Source: Ophiocordyceps camponoti-saundersi (nom. inval.)
Lineage: Eukaryota > Ascomycota > Sordariomycetes > Hypocreales > Ophiocordycipitaceae
Assembly: GCA_003339415.1 (NCBI GenBank)
Contig: PDHQ01000071.1
Location: 91,935-155,934, forward strand
DNA: 64,000 bases
Direction of reading: 5' to 3'
The notes beneath the pieces were generated by a model, which saw only the letters and a list, made by a program, of their open reading frames with translations, searched no databases and was not told the DNA's origin. Position numbers and translations under genes: made by a program. This document shows, in pieces, positions 34,794-45,800 of the stretch (positions within the stretch are counted from its first letter, which is position 1; every line of letters starts with the position of its first letter).

Positions 34794-37201
34794 CAGCTTA
34801 CACGGGGACGGCGACTCATATGCCAAGGATCAGACCAACGGGTGGCGGCCACGACTGACAGCTCTCTTTTTTTTTTCTTGTGCCACTGCCGGAGGGGTGC
34901 GCCATGGCCGACATGGGCACCGGGGTTCGTCAAGCATGGTGTGTTGCATCGGCCGCACTCAGCCGTGGGGGGGGCGAATGAATCCGTATCGCCGCGGCCG
35001 ACTCGTCTTCTGAGCATTTAGGACAAAGGACGAGGATGTGTCGTGTGTGCGTTGTTTCGACACGAGAACGTGGCATGGACGGTAGGGCCATGGGAGGGAC
35101 AATGCGCGTCCTTCGACAGCTTCGTCGTCTGCTTCTTTTGGTCCTTCTTGTGTCGCTGTTGGACGGCGTCATCTGGACGGGATGCCCAGGTAGGCTTAGT
35201 TTAGGCAGATGGGGGGGGGAAAAAGAAAAGAGAAGAAAGGAATTTTGTTCTTCTTCGTCGATGGAAGAATCCTTGATGAAAGAAGGCTAGGCTAGACTAG
35301 ACCAGAGTGAAGCTCTCCGTCTGCAACGTCTGCCTGCCTGTGTCTCTCTCTGGTTGTGTGTGAATGTGAAAATACCTACCTAGAGGTGTGTGTGTGTGTG
35401 TGTGTGTGTATCTTATCTGTGTACACCGTCACCAATCGAGCCTTCTCGGCAGGTGCGGTTCGCTTGAAGCCAGCCGGTCCTTCCTCAGGTTGTCTACATA
35501 CCCGCCTGCCTATCTGGGCAGGCTTCTATCATCCCATCATCTATCCCCTATCACCTACACGGGAGGTGCCTACAGAGAGGTAGGTAAGTATGGTAGCTCT
35601 CCCAGCCGACCCGACTCCAGGGTCCGGGAGACTTATGTGTTGTGTCGTGTGTGAGTGTCTGTCTCTCTGTCTGTATGTATGTATGCGAGAGACAGACAGA
35701 GAGAGAGACAGAGAGACAGAGAGACAGAGAGAGAGAGAGAGAGAGCGAGTGAATGAATGAGTGTCTCTGCCTGATGTAACGACCACCGAGACATTCTTCT
35801 TTTCCACTTCATGCTCTCCCCTGGGCCCTATTGCTTTAATTTGCTTCCTCATCACCTACCACTTAGAGTGTCTACCTACCCATCCTCCCCTCTCCTCTCC
35901 TCCCCTCTCCTCACCATGGTGAACAAGAGACAAAAGAGGATGGAACCCGCTTAGGACCGATAGACGGCGCGACTCAATCAATGTTGGCTGGCTGCTGTGT
36001 TCCCACTTCCCCCGGCTTCGAACCAGATTCGCATACTATACGTCTACAGCCAAGACAAGTCTTGATCAAAAGCCTCTCCCTCTCTTTCTCTTTCTCTCAG
36101 TCTTTCTCCTTTGCCTTGTTTCTCAGACCGGGGTCCCCCTTTTCCTTTCCTTCCTCTTCCTTCTCTCCTTTCTCCCCTCTCACCCCTCTCCCTCCTGGGC
36201 CCCCTCTTCCGCCCCTTTGTTCCCTCGCATCTCATACTCATTTCCATCTCATCCCATGTCCCATCCCATGTCCCATCCTATCCCCCCTCATCCCCCGCCC
36301 CAGCGTCACGCCGCATCAAGTACTTACGTAGGTATGTATCCGTTTATACATATCCCTTTCAAACTCTGGAAGAGAGAGATCCTCCGTCTCCGCCCCCAAT
36401 AGCCCTTTCATATCCTCCTCCCGACTCGCGACGGCTGACCTGCAGCTTCCCCTCTTCTTCGGCCTCCCCCGTTCCGAACAGCGCGCTTGACATTCCGCCC
36501 ACGTATCCGTACCTAGGCACGCACTCTTTTACTAAGGGCATTCTTGATCTGGAAATGGCTGCGGCAATTTAGACGCATATACATACGGATTACATACAGT
36601 ACATATATAGGTAGGTATACACGCTCTATATCCTTATAGGGTGCGGGAAGCAATAGTACTACTACCCATTATTAATTCATCTTGGTCACCCGCTTCATCA
36701 CCAGTACCGTGAGTGAATGAACCCTTTCAGCACTCCCACAGCTCTCACTCTCTCCCCCCTCCTTCTCTCTTAATCTAGGTATGTATGTATGGACGCCAAA
36801 ATCAACCCTCCCTCGAAGACAGGCACAGAACCTCTTCCACGAGGAAACCAATCCATCTGTCTCATAAATCCCTAACACGGGCTCATTGTCCACAGATACG
36901 TATCAATCGCAACGTCACCCTCAGCCAGCATCATCATCGTGTCTTGGGAATGACGAAGATCGTACCGGAGACGACAACCGGTAGCCCCGCTGCCTTGGGT
37001 CGGTCGGGAATTTCGCAGTAGCCGGGAGAAGAAGGAAAAAAACTGAGACATCGTCACAGTGTGCGCCATAAGCTCAGATCTGAGTTCGATGGGACAAAAG
37101 AAAGAAGTGAGACAAGGACCATAGACACGGAAAAGGGGGGGGGGGACTGTCGGAAAGATAGGGAGGGGAAAGTAGCAACACTTGCGAAGCCTCCATGAAT
37201 C
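34794..37201. other. Large intergenic region
   Basis: 2.4 kb with no convincing gene. It contains a GT repeat (35385-35408), a GA repeat (35686-35745), CT/CCCTCTCC-rich DNA (35880-36300), repeated TCCCATCCCATG units (36247-36275), a TTAGGTAGG/CATACGGATTACATACAGTACAT stretch (36578-36612) and a G run at 37135-37145. Open frames here are short and low-complexity. Confidence 0.5.
35686..35745 (+). repeat. (GA)n microsatellite
   Basis: About 60 bp of GA/CAGA repeat following a GTATGTATG run. Intergenic. Confidence 0.9.
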
Positions 37202-38258
37202 TCAGTCCTCTCCTCCTGCATCGTCTCCCTCTTCCAACCCATTCCCATTGCCGTCCTCACTGCCATCCCCGTTCCCGTCCGCATCCTCATCCTCATCGTG
37301 GTCCACAAATGGTACGAAACGAAAGTCCAAGAAACTCCTCTTGCCACCCTCCATGTCCACCATGAATTGCAGACTCAGGACGCCCTGCCCATCGCCTCGG
37401 AGGCTGACCTTGCTCGCGATCCGCATCGCCTCGCTCGAGCTCTTGATCAGGTCAAACTTGTACGTCTGCGACCAGCGGCAGGCAATGGAAAATGTCTCGA
37501 GCAGGTCCCTTCCCCGCGCAAAGTTCACTCCAGAGCTTCCGAGTTCGCTCGTGCCGGCCAGAGAGAGGTAAGGGGCCGTCTTGGTAACCGTAATCTTCAA
37601 TCGCACAGGCGCCGTAGGGGAAATCTCGGCAAGGGAGTCGAGGAGAGTTCGGGACTGCATAATGATTTTAAAGGCCACGTCGTCGCGGTCAAATGGTATG
37701 TCCTCGGGTATCTCGGGGAGGTACGTGGTCAAGCCGGCCGTCGTCTTGACACCAGACTCCTCCATGGTGATGTTGAAGGGTTCTCCCCCGTCCGCATAGG
37801 TCAACGTACACGTGCCTGAGAGGCCCAACGTCTGATTACTGAAGGCGTCAGGCCGATACCTGCGAACGTTGCTTCGATACGGATCCTGCTCCGCCTTCTG
37901 CGCCCGCGTAGCCACGTCGACGGCGCCGAAGATCTGGAGCACCTCAAGCAACGACGCCAATGGTATCTGAAAATTGCCAACGTCATCCGCCGACGGTGAC
38001 AGGTTGAACACGTACGAGGAGAAGAGTGCCTTGTCAATCAACGCGACGCCTGCAGGGCCGTCAGCTTTCACATAATCTCGCGCGGCACGAGCACGTAGCA
38101 CCTTGCATGACCCGCGCGTGATCAGCCGCAAATCGGATTCCCTCCTCGGTGATCTGGACGTGAACCCTGGGCGCAAAGTTGATGCAACGAAGGAGCTGAA
38201 AGAGCGGCCGCGTAGACGTAGCCACCGCCTGAAAGACTGGACGCGATTCCGAGGCCAT
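37202..38258 (-). CDS. RAD1: DNA damage checkpoint clamp subunit RAD1 (9-1-1)
   Basis: PCNA-like subunit of the Rad9-Rad1-Hus1 ring that is loaded at damaged DNA to activate ATR/Mec1-type signalling in the nucleus. Exons 38258-38102 and 38049-37202, 334 aa. The N terminus (PLFQLLRCINF, ITEEGIRFAADHARVMQG) and the block after the 52-nt intron (LIDKALFSSYVFN) are characteristic, as are FNITMEESGVKTT, YLPEIPEDIPFD and the C-terminal LSLQFMVDMEGG. The tail after residue 305 is an acidic Asp/Glu/Asn/Gly run. The name follows fission yeast and human; budding yeast calls it RAD17. Start at 38258 is the first ATG (MASESRPVFQAV). OST5 lies 116 bp upstream on the same strand. Confidence 0.9.
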
Positions 38259-38374
38259 GATCAGGCTCACGGTAGATGATTTGATGAGACAAGGGAAACC
38301 AGAAAACAGATTGGTAAGACGCTCTTCTCTCCTCCCCGACTAATTATCGTACACGAAGACGGTGGGAATCTACC

Positions 38375-38728
38375 TCAGACGTAGACCCCAACGGCGCAGA
38401 ACATGTAAACGACGCCGAAGCTACGCACGTCAGTTCTCGGCACTCTGGAATCCAGGGAGAGAAGCAACGTACGCAAGGGACAACGATGCCGGTACGCCAA
38501 CGACAACGACGTTGACGACCGAGCGATCTAAAGTGAAGCCAGGACAGTCAGAAGAAGATCAGCTCCCATGAATAATTTACACCACGTACTCAGCGCGAAA
38601 AATCCCGTGGCCGTAAGTCCCAACAGAAGTAGCACGAATCCAGCCAAGAATTGGCTTCCCTTGCCGACGACGGGGAGGAACGGACTGCCCGCAGCAGCTT
38701 GCCAGACCTCGTGAAGAGAGGAATCCAT
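38375..38728 (-). CDS. OST5: Oligosaccharyltransferase subunit OST5
   Basis: Small membrane subunit of the ER oligosaccharyltransferase that transfers glycans to Asn. Three exons on the minus strand: 38728-38590, 38527-38473 and 38420-38375, giving 79 aa. The start MDSSLHEVWQAAAGSPFLP and the ending YMFCAVGVYV are typical of fungal Ost5, and two membrane segments (FLAGFVLLLLGLTATGFFAL and VVVVGVPASLSLAFGVVYM) are separated by a short loop with an Asn-Arg pair made by the first splice. Both joins keep the frame. The small second and third exons mean that a simple open-frame search misses two fifths of the protein. Divergent from GCN5 with 303 bp between starts. Confidence 0.88.
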
Positions 38729-39031
38729 GTGCCAGATTTTGGTCGAAGGGCGAGTCGAGCGTCTTCTTGTGCGTGAAATTGAACTTTTCTTTCGTCTGCT
38801 TCACCACCTGATTTCTAGAGATAGATGTCGTGGCAGCATGCGTTGTGTGTGCCCTTGATGAAAATGGCTTAGTAACTTCTTACTCACCACCATCATGTAA
38901 GCGTCCTAACGTGCCTCCCCGGGTTCGCCCCCTCTCCTCCGTCCCCCTACTAAACCCATATAGTATCTAGGTATGTACATGGCAGACGACGTCCAACATC
39001 CATTTCTCTTCAACCAGGCTGTCGCCTCGCG
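38729..39031. promoter_or_regulatory. Divergent promoter region OST5 / GCN5
   Basis: 303 bp between start codons. It has a TATCTAGGTATGTACATG stretch near GCN5 (38962-38979). No TATA box or known site recognised. Confidence 0.4.
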
Positions 39032-40384
39032 ATGGCGGAAGCAAAGGAAGACAGTACGTCAGAGAATCCATATACTCCTCTCAAAAATCAATTGCTGACC
39101 ACCCCCTCTCGTCCACGTCCAGCCGCTAAGCGCAAGGCGTCAGATGACCTCGTCTCGCCCTCGGCCCTTAAGCGAATGAAGCACGAGAACGTGACAGAGA
39201 CATCAACGGACACAAAGAAGCCACCGACGAAGCTCATCCCATTCCCTGAAAAGGCAAGCTCTCACAGTATTCAACCGTCGTCCTCTCCAACCTCGTCTTC
39301 CCATTCACTTACCTCCCCTACCCCTTCGCAGCCAGCCGTCATCGAAGAGCGCAACGGAGAGATCGAATTTCGCGTCGTAAACAATGACAACGAACGGGAC
39401 TCCCTCATCATCCTTACCGGTCTCAAATGTATATTTCAAAAACAGCTTCCGAAGATGCCCAAGGATTACATCGCTCGTCTTGTCTACGACCGAACACATC
39501 TTTCCATCGCCATCGTCAAGAAGCCGCTCGAAGTAGTGGGGGGCATCACCTACCGACCCTTCAAAGGTCGTCAATTCGCCGAGATCGTCTTCTGCGCCAT
39601 CAGCTCCGACCAACAAGTTAAGGGATATGGCGCTCACCTGATGTCGCATCTCAAAGACTACGTCAAAGCCAGCAGCGACGTGATGCATTTCCTAACTTAC
39701 GCCGACAACTATGCTATTGGTTACTTCAAGAAACAGGGCTTCACCAAGGAAATCACGCTCGACCGCAAGGTCTGGATGGGCTACATCAAGGACTACGAGG
39801 GCGGAACCATCATGCAGTGCTCGATGCTGCCCCGCGTCCGCTACCTCGAGATGGGGAGAATGCTGCTTAAGCAGAAGGAATGTGTGCAGGCTAAGATCCG
39901 AGCATACTCCAAATCCCACATCGTCCACCCCCCTCCCAAAGAGTGGCGCAACGGCGTCAAGGAGATCAACCCGCTCGACATACCCGCCATCCGCGCCTCC
40001 GGCTGGTCCCCGGACATGGACGAGCTCGCCCGCCAGCCCCGCCACGGTCCAAACTACAACCAGCTCCTCCACCTCCTAAACGACCTGCAAAACCACAACT
40101 CAGCCTGGCCCTTCCTCGTCCCCGTTAACCGCGACGAGGTGGCAGACTACTACGACGTCATCAAGGAGCCCATGGACCTCAGCACCATGGAGAACAAGCT
40201 CGAGGCCGACCAGTACGCCACGCCAGAGGACTTCATCCGCGACGCCAAGCTCATCTTCGTCAACTGCCGCAAGTACAACAACGAGAACACGCCCTACGCA
40301 AAGTCGGCCAACAAGCTCGAGAAGTTTATGTGGCAGCAGATCAAGGCGATCCCCGAGTGGTCCCACCTCGAACCGGAGAAATAG
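39032..40384 (+). CDS. GCN5: Histone acetyltransferase GCN5 (SAGA/ADA)
   Basis: Catalytic acetyltransferase of SAGA, acting on histone H3. Open frame of 450 codons. The N terminus is disordered. The GNAT domain spans about residues 110-270: [20 protein letters not shown], then FAEIVFCAI with the catalytic Glu, and the acetyl-CoA loop [12 protein letters not shown] bromodomain covers about 340-445 ([34 protein letters not shown], with the acetyl-lysine Asn). A probable 69-nt intron lies at 39054-39122: donor GTACGT, branch TTGCTGAC, acceptor CCAG. It has no stop and is a multiple of three, so both spliced (427 aa) and unspliced forms stay in frame. Start at 39032 is the first ATG. Confidence 0.95.
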   Translation: MAEAKEDSTSENPYTPLKNQLLTTPSRPRPAAKRKASDDLVSPSALKRMKHENVTETSTDTKKPPTKLIPFPEKASSHSIQPSSSPTSSSHSLTSPTPSQPAVIEERNGEIEFRVVNNDNERDSLIILTGLKCIFQKQLPKMPKDYIARLVYDRTHLSIAIVKKPLEVVGGITYRPFKGRQFAEIVFCAISSDQQVKGYGAHLMSHLKDYVKASSDVMHFLTYADNYAIGYFKKQGFTKEITLDRKVWMGYIKDYEGGTIMQCSMLPRVRYLEMGRMLLKQKECVQAKIRAYSKSHIVHPPPKEWRNGVKEINPLDIPAIRASGWSPDMDELARQPRHGPNYNQLLHLLNDLQNHNSAWPFLVPVNRDEVADYYDVIKEPMDLSTMENKLEADQYATPEDFIRDAKLIFVNCRKYNNENTPYAKSANKLEKFMWQQIKAIPEWSHLEPEK

Positions 40385-41397
40385 GGTTTCTCCCCGCCAT
40401 CGAGGCCGAAGCCGTCTCCCCGGCCCACGGTGATCATCACTAGGCGTAGGATACAGTCGTGATGCCAAACTTGCCACCATGGCGGTTTCTCTTTCCGGGG
40501 GTTTTGTTCTTTCTTCCTCGTTTCTTCCTTTTCTGATTTTCAAGTCAAGGACGTGCACGATCATCACTACCGTGGGCATGCACAATCGTCCTACTACCCC
40601 TCAAACACGACCTGAACTCTGTTTTGCCCATCAAATGGCTACCTGGGAAAGGGGGCGTCAGCGCGGTATACCCTACGACGAAACGCCCATTTCATTTCTT
40701 TGTATGTAAAAGTATCTGATGAGCGAAGTATGAAATTAAAAGGAGCAAAGAATCTGTGCGCTGTACCATTGTGAAAAAGGAGAAGAGAAGAGGTGAAAGA
40801 AAGAAAAAGAAGTAGAGAGGAAAAAAACCGCCTTCATATATGAAATAAGGCAGGTGAGTAAAAGAGGTCCTTGAATAGACATGGACGATCCAATCCCATC
40901 CAGTTCCACGCCACACGATATAGAAAGGGGAAAGGGGGGGAAGGGAGAGGGGAGGGGAGGAAAGGGGGGATCATCACCCCCTTTTCGAGGCCCTAGAGTA
41001 AAGTGTGCCTTTCTTACTCGGGAGCCACACAAATTTTAGGGAGTCGCGCAAACGGAAAAAAGACAAGAAAACAAAAAGCAATCCGTGATAAGGAGGCGGG
41101 TAAGCAAGAGGGGAAAACGAGGAAAATAACCGTAACGCCTTAGAAACTGTCTTCGACGTGGGAGATGACGAAGAAGAGGAACCGCGTGATGGTCTCGTGA
41201 TATAGAACGGGATATCAAAACCCCTTCAACCAATTCGTCGACTTTTTTGGGAAAAAAAAACAAGAGAAACTGCCTCGGAGGACACAAGTGAAGATGAGAG
41301 GAAAAGGGGGAAGAGGTGGAGATAAGACGGTGGCGGCGGTGTCGCATTTACACCGCTGCCGCGATCGAGACGACGCCGCTCCGGATGGGAAATCAAC
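40385..41397. other. GCN5-unknown gene convergent region
   Basis: About 1 kb. The right half (40740-41340) is purine-rich on + with GGGGAAAGGGGGGG runs (40927-40970), likely the 3' untranslated part of the minus-strand gene. No gene seen. Confidence 0.45.
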
Positions 41398-42468
41398 CTA
41401 GGTGCCGCGGGCTTGTGCGGTGCGAGGGGCCGCGACGGTGGCGGTCGCGACGGTTGCTGTGGCGGCTGCTGCTGCTGCTGCGACGGCGGCAGTAGAAGCA
41501 GCTTCGCCCACTGGCAAACGAATGTCCGAATAGGTCCGCCGCGGCCAGGCAACGCGCATGCGCATCGAGTCGTCTATTGTCTGTCTCCTCGGGTACGCGG
41601 AGCCAGACGGCGCGGGAGGGCGTGGCGGTTGACCGCGCCCAGCGTTGTCCGCTTCCAATGTGCGGCGGATGACGGGTTGGAGTATCTCGGGAATCTCGGA
41701 CCATTGGCCGGCGCGGGCGGCGCGGAGCATGTTTTGCGGTATGAGAGCGGCGGGGATGACGGAGGAGCTCGAGCTGGCCCTCCGGAACATTTGCTCCGTC
41801 ATCTGCTCCGTAACGATGGTGAGCTCCCCCGTCTCGATGGCGAACTTGAGCCATTGTTCCCACTCTTCGTCGAGGACGGCAGTCGTCTCGCCGGCCTCGC
41901 GGCGCGCGGCTTGAGCGCGAAGACGCTGGTTGAGCTCGAGGCCGACGCTCTCGAGAGCTCCGTCGCTGTCGTCGTCGTCTTCGTCTTCGTTGTTATTGTT
42001 GTTGTTATCCTCGTTGTTCTGTCCGGGTGAAGGGCCGTCTGCAGTCCCGGAAGGGACCTCGCGCCGCAGCTCCATCGACTCGTTCCAGGTAGGGAAGCCA
42101 TCGGCCGTGGTGTCTCGAATGACGACGCCCTGCTCCTTTTCAAATTTCTCCTTTGCCCATTTGGTGCCCTCCCACTTGGTCAGAGCGGCGATTTCGGCGT
42201 GAGTAAGAAGAAGGGCGTTGAAGGCGCGAAATAGACGTCGGTGCCAGGGCCATCGACTGAGACGGATGCGGTGAGTCTCGTGCGTGTAGTCGAGACCCGG
42301 ATATTTGGCCTCCTGGGTGTCGAGGTGGCCGTAGAAAGCGTGCGTCTCCTGACGGACTTCGGGGATGAGGCTGCGCTGGAGGAGAGCGTTGAAGTTTTGA
42401 GGATCCGTCGACTTTGGCCGTTGAAACATGTACTCGTAGACGAGCTCCTCGACAGGGCGGCCCTTCAT
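41398..42468 (-). CDS. Uncharacterised fungal protein, 356 aa
   Basis: Single minus-strand frame starting at the ATG at 42468 (MKGRPVEELVYEYMFQRPKS). I do not recognise a named domain. The N-terminal 125 residues look ordered and aromatic/basic (RIRLSRWPWHRRLFRAFNAL, KWEGTKWAKEKFEKEQ). An Asn/Glu/Asp low-complexity run follows (about 155-180), then a helical block (WEQWLKFAIETGELTIVTEQ) and a C terminus ending in an Ala/Thr/Val run (about 320-350). No signal or membrane segment. The conserved-looking N terminus suggests a real fungus-specific protein; function unknown. Confidence 0.65.
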   Translation of the reverse strand: MKGRPVEELVYEYMFQRPKSTDPQNFNALLQRSLIPEVRQETHAFYGHLDTQEAKYPGLDYTHETHRIRLSRWPWHRRLFRAFNALLLTHAEIAALTKWEGTKWAKEKFEKEQGVVIRDTTADGFPTWNESMELRREVPSGTADGPSPGQNNEDNNNNNNEDEDDDDSDGALESVGLELNQRLRAQAARREAGETTAVLDEEWEQWLKFAIETGELTIVTEQMTEQMFRRASSSSSVIPAALIPQNMLRAARAGQWSEIPEILQPVIRRTLEADNAGRGQPPRPPAPSGSAYPRRQTIDDSMRMRVAWPRRTYSDIRLPVGEAASTAAVAAAAAAATATVATATVAAPRTAQARGT

Positions 42469-43117
42469 CGTGAGAAGTGGATGGAAAGGCAACGATGAGG
42501 GGAGGAGGGGAAGAGGAGGGGGAGAAGAGAGAAGAGGAGGAAGAAGAGGAGGAAGAAGACGGACGAGCAGGCCTCGTTTGCAGGCAAGCTTTTGTATTGT
42601 CTTCTCGTTTGCTTTCTCCGTAAACTCAAGTTTCCTCCCCCTTTTCTTCTGTCGAGCGGATAAGGAGAAGCGAAAGAAGGAAAAGACACAAAAGAGCGAG
42701 GGTCGACGCGAGGGGCGAAGGGCGTGGATTGGAAGGGAAGAAGGATGATGGGAGTCGGGGAAGCGGGAGGAGTTAGACCGCTAAGACGGCTGCAGGTAGG
42801 TGGGAGGTACACCCACTGTACATGTGTACACACCCTACCGGGCTCAAGGCAGTGGCTCCTTGCTAGATGCCTGCCAGTTAGTGGCCTGTAGGGGCTACCG
42901 CGCTACTATCCGTACATGCTATGTACGGATACAGTGAGTGAGTGACAGTGACGGTGACAGTGGCGGTGGGCTGAGAGAGGTGCCTAACGCTAACTGAAGA
43001 TGGACGCTAGGCACTAAAGGTCCGTTGTCCAGGAACTTAATAAGCCGGCTGACGTGGGATGGAACCGGATCTATCTTATTTTTCTCTCTCTTTCTCTCTA
43101 TTTCTCTATCTATTTGT

Positions 43118-43148
<31 letters not shown>

Positions 43149-43776
43149 GTGTGTGTATGCATGTATGAGTACATACTGTCTCTGTCTCCATCCACGATTC
43201 TGCTTGTTTCTGCGTCTTCAATCGTGAACACAAACTACTACCAATATAGCTGGTTCAGCGGCACTCTACACTGACACATGCGTAAGCTCTCAACACATTG
43301 ACGTGATATGTATGATGTACACTTATCTCGTATGGCAATATCAGTGAACAGATCCGTACATATCCTTCATCTGACTTCGAGCCCGAAAACAAAAAGCTTG
43401 CATTGCAATCTTCTTCTTACCTCTGCCGGCTTTGGAATCCTCCAGCGTTCCACACCCCGGCAACTAAAAAAAAAGAGGGACGCATTCGGCCATATACATC
43501 GGCATGTACGGTCCCATAGGCGGGGAGGTAAGTACCCAAACATCAGCACAAAAAGGGGGACGACTCGTCTCGACTCAAGGGGGGGGGCGTCAGTGATGGC
43601 GAAGGGGAATATGCGCATGAACCCCAACCTCACATACTTCGCACGCACATACATACATACATACATGCATACGGATTACATACAACATACTTCGTACGCC
43701 CACACAATATGCTATATGCATACATATGTACATACATACAGCATACACACACATATAAACACTGACCAATCATCAA
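42469..43776. other. Intergenic region with microsatellites and a perfect palindrome
   Basis: 1.3 kb. AG-rich leader of the minus-strand gene (42480-42560), a perfect inverted repeat at 42907-42931, CT repeats (43081-43150), CATACATACATA units (43644-43668) followed by CGGATTACATACAACATAC. No gene seen. Confidence 0.5.
42907..42931. repeat. Perfect 11-bp inverted repeat
   Basis: TATCCGTACAT - gct - ATGTACGGATA. Both arms are the GTACGGAT-type motif that recurs in intergenic DNA of this window. Could be a protein-binding palindrome or a cruciform-prone repeat. Confidence 0.85.
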
Positions 43777-45302
43777 CTATGTCGCCCATTTCCTCTCCCA
43801 TCCCCCGTGCCTGTCCGCGTCCGCATGGCTGCTCGTCCGCCGCTGTGTCCCCGGCCTCGGCACATGCGGCCTCTCGCGCCGCCCATCCCGATCGTCTCCC
43901 CATTCGGCCCGTCCCCTTCGATCGCGCTCGCGGTCCTCCTGCATCCTGCGTCGTCGCCGTAGCGCCTCGGGCGGCACAGAATCCGACGACCCGTCCGAGT
44001 CCATGTCCGAGAAGCCATGGCTCAGCCGTGACGGCTGCAACGGTCGTCGTACGTGCATCCCGCCTTCGTGGGATGCTGAATTCCGCCCGCTCCTAGGCCG
44101 CTCCGTCGTCAGCCCGTTGGGTAGCATGTTCGACACCGTCTCGCTCAGCTTGTTGCGCAGAGAACCCAGTGGGCTCGGCACGTTGCGCCTCTTGTGCTCG
44201 TCTGATCGCAACTCGGAACGGTGCTGCCGAAAGGGGCTCTGTGTCATGGTCGTCGGCGGCGGAGGCGGCACCGGCGCAGACGGTGGCACGCGTCGGAATC
44301 CTCGCGGCGGCGGAGGTGAAGATGCTGCGTCGTGACCACCTCGGACGTCTGAGTCAGAAGAGCCAGACGAGTAGCGTCTAGGGTGGCTGCGCCGCCGCGG
44401 CTGCGTCGATCGCTTGACGCCCGGATCGAGGTAACTAGACGTGTAGTCATGATACGGAGGCGACTCGCCGTCCGGCGCCGCAGACGGGTAGTCGGAAAAG
44501 CTCCTGCGCCTCATCCTCTCCTCGGCCGCATCCTCCTGTTGCGGGAACGGTCCTGGCCTACGTTGCTGCTGCTGTCCATACCTCGCCGGAATATGCGAGT
44601 AGGACATGGGTCGCCCAAAAAAGTCGGACTGTGGTCGGGACGGGTTCATACGGACGTAGCTGAACTTGGGCTCGGTCTGCTGCTGCTGTCTCGGCGCCGA
44701 TGAGTCGGCTTCGCTACGTAGCTTGTCGGCAACAGACTTGTGCCAATTGTCGACTTCGGTGTCCGTCTCGGTGGGGAACACGTCGGAAGGCAGGTCCGGG
44801 GGAAAGACCTCGCCCGTCTCAGGGTGCTTGAGGGCCCAGTTCCTTACGGCGTACTGCATGTACGGCACATGCTCCTCGGGGCCCAACAGGATCTCGAGCG
44901 ACTGCCAGCGAGAGAAGCCGCGCAGCGTCAACGCCGGTATCGACGGTGGCTTGAAGTCGTCATGTTCGGGCAGTAAACAATGCTGACAGCCCGTGACCTG
45001 CCAGATGCATGAAATAGACGAGTGCGGCAGATTGAAGACGGCGTCATAGTCGCCGCCGACAGCCTTGTAGAAGGCAGCCAACTTGGCAGGTGTGAGATGA
45101 GTCTCCGTCTTGTCGCCGAGCTCGGCAAGCTAGAGTTCCACAACCACCCATCACCGACGTCAGGCTCAAAACGGGGAACAGAGCAGTGCAAAGTGAGGAT
45201 AATCACGATAAAGTGAGCCATGGCCCTCAGCAGTGCGTCGAGCTGCTTAGTCGGACCCTTATTCCTCTCAAACATGTAGGCATACTGTATGGGCGAAGAC
45301 AT
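43777..45302 (-). CDS. DUF7514-like fungal protein
   Basis: Two exons on the minus strand, 45302-45207 and 45129-43777, 482 aa. The join across the 77-nt intron gives HFI followed by LAELGDKTETHLTPAKLAAF, which restores a contiguous family domain. The N-terminal 170 residues match my memory of the fungal DUF7514 family: YMFERNKGPTKQLDALLRA, AAFYKAVGGDYDAVF, then GFSRWQSLEILLGPEEH and GEVFPPDLPSDVFP. The rest is disordered, Arg/Ser/Pro-rich with Gln runs (AKQQQQ-type) and RRR clusters. Function unknown. Start at 45302 (MSSPIQYAYMFERN). Divergent from MPDU1 with 498 bp between starts. Confidence 0.72.
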
Positions 45303-45800
45303 GTTTGCTGAGCTGTGTCGATGCAGCGATACGCAGATGCTTGCTTCAGCATGACCCAAGAGAGGGAGTGGGACAATGTTGAAAGAGGAGTAAGCACCGC
45401 CCAACGACTGGTGTCGGGCAATGAATGAGGCGGTAGCTTGGGCTGGTTACGACACGTGCATCCCTGTCGGTGAGCATCTGTCGTCGCATTGGAGAGGGGA
45501 GGAGGGGGGGTTGGACGAATGGCGTTGACGCCTCCGACGGGGGTTTGGATGACGGCACAGGCGGCGAATGAAGTCGACCTTTCTTAGTGAAGAACAAGAA
45601 ATGGACAAGGAGAGGGAGTGAAAGAGAGGGTATGGCGTAAGTGGTGCGCCTCCGAGGTCGTTCGTTGGACAACAAAGGTCGGAGCGGCAAAACCCCTCCG
45701 CCGACAAAGATAACGACAAATCACTCCGCCGCGCGCACATCCCCATCCGCCCAATCGAGGGAGAGAGATCTCGAGAGAGCCAAACAGGTTGAAGCCAAAG
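45303..45800. promoter_or_regulatory. Divergent promoter region DUF7514-like / MPDU1
   Basis: 498 bp between two start codons. No TATA box, repeat or RNA recognised. Confidence 0.4.

Noticed and set aside
36006..36020. B-box-like GGCTTCGAACC
   Set aside because: Isolated match without acceptor or anticodon stem.
35036..36572. Short frames in the microsatellite region
   Set aside because: Made of Ser/Leu/Cys/Pro repeats from CT, GT and GA tracts.
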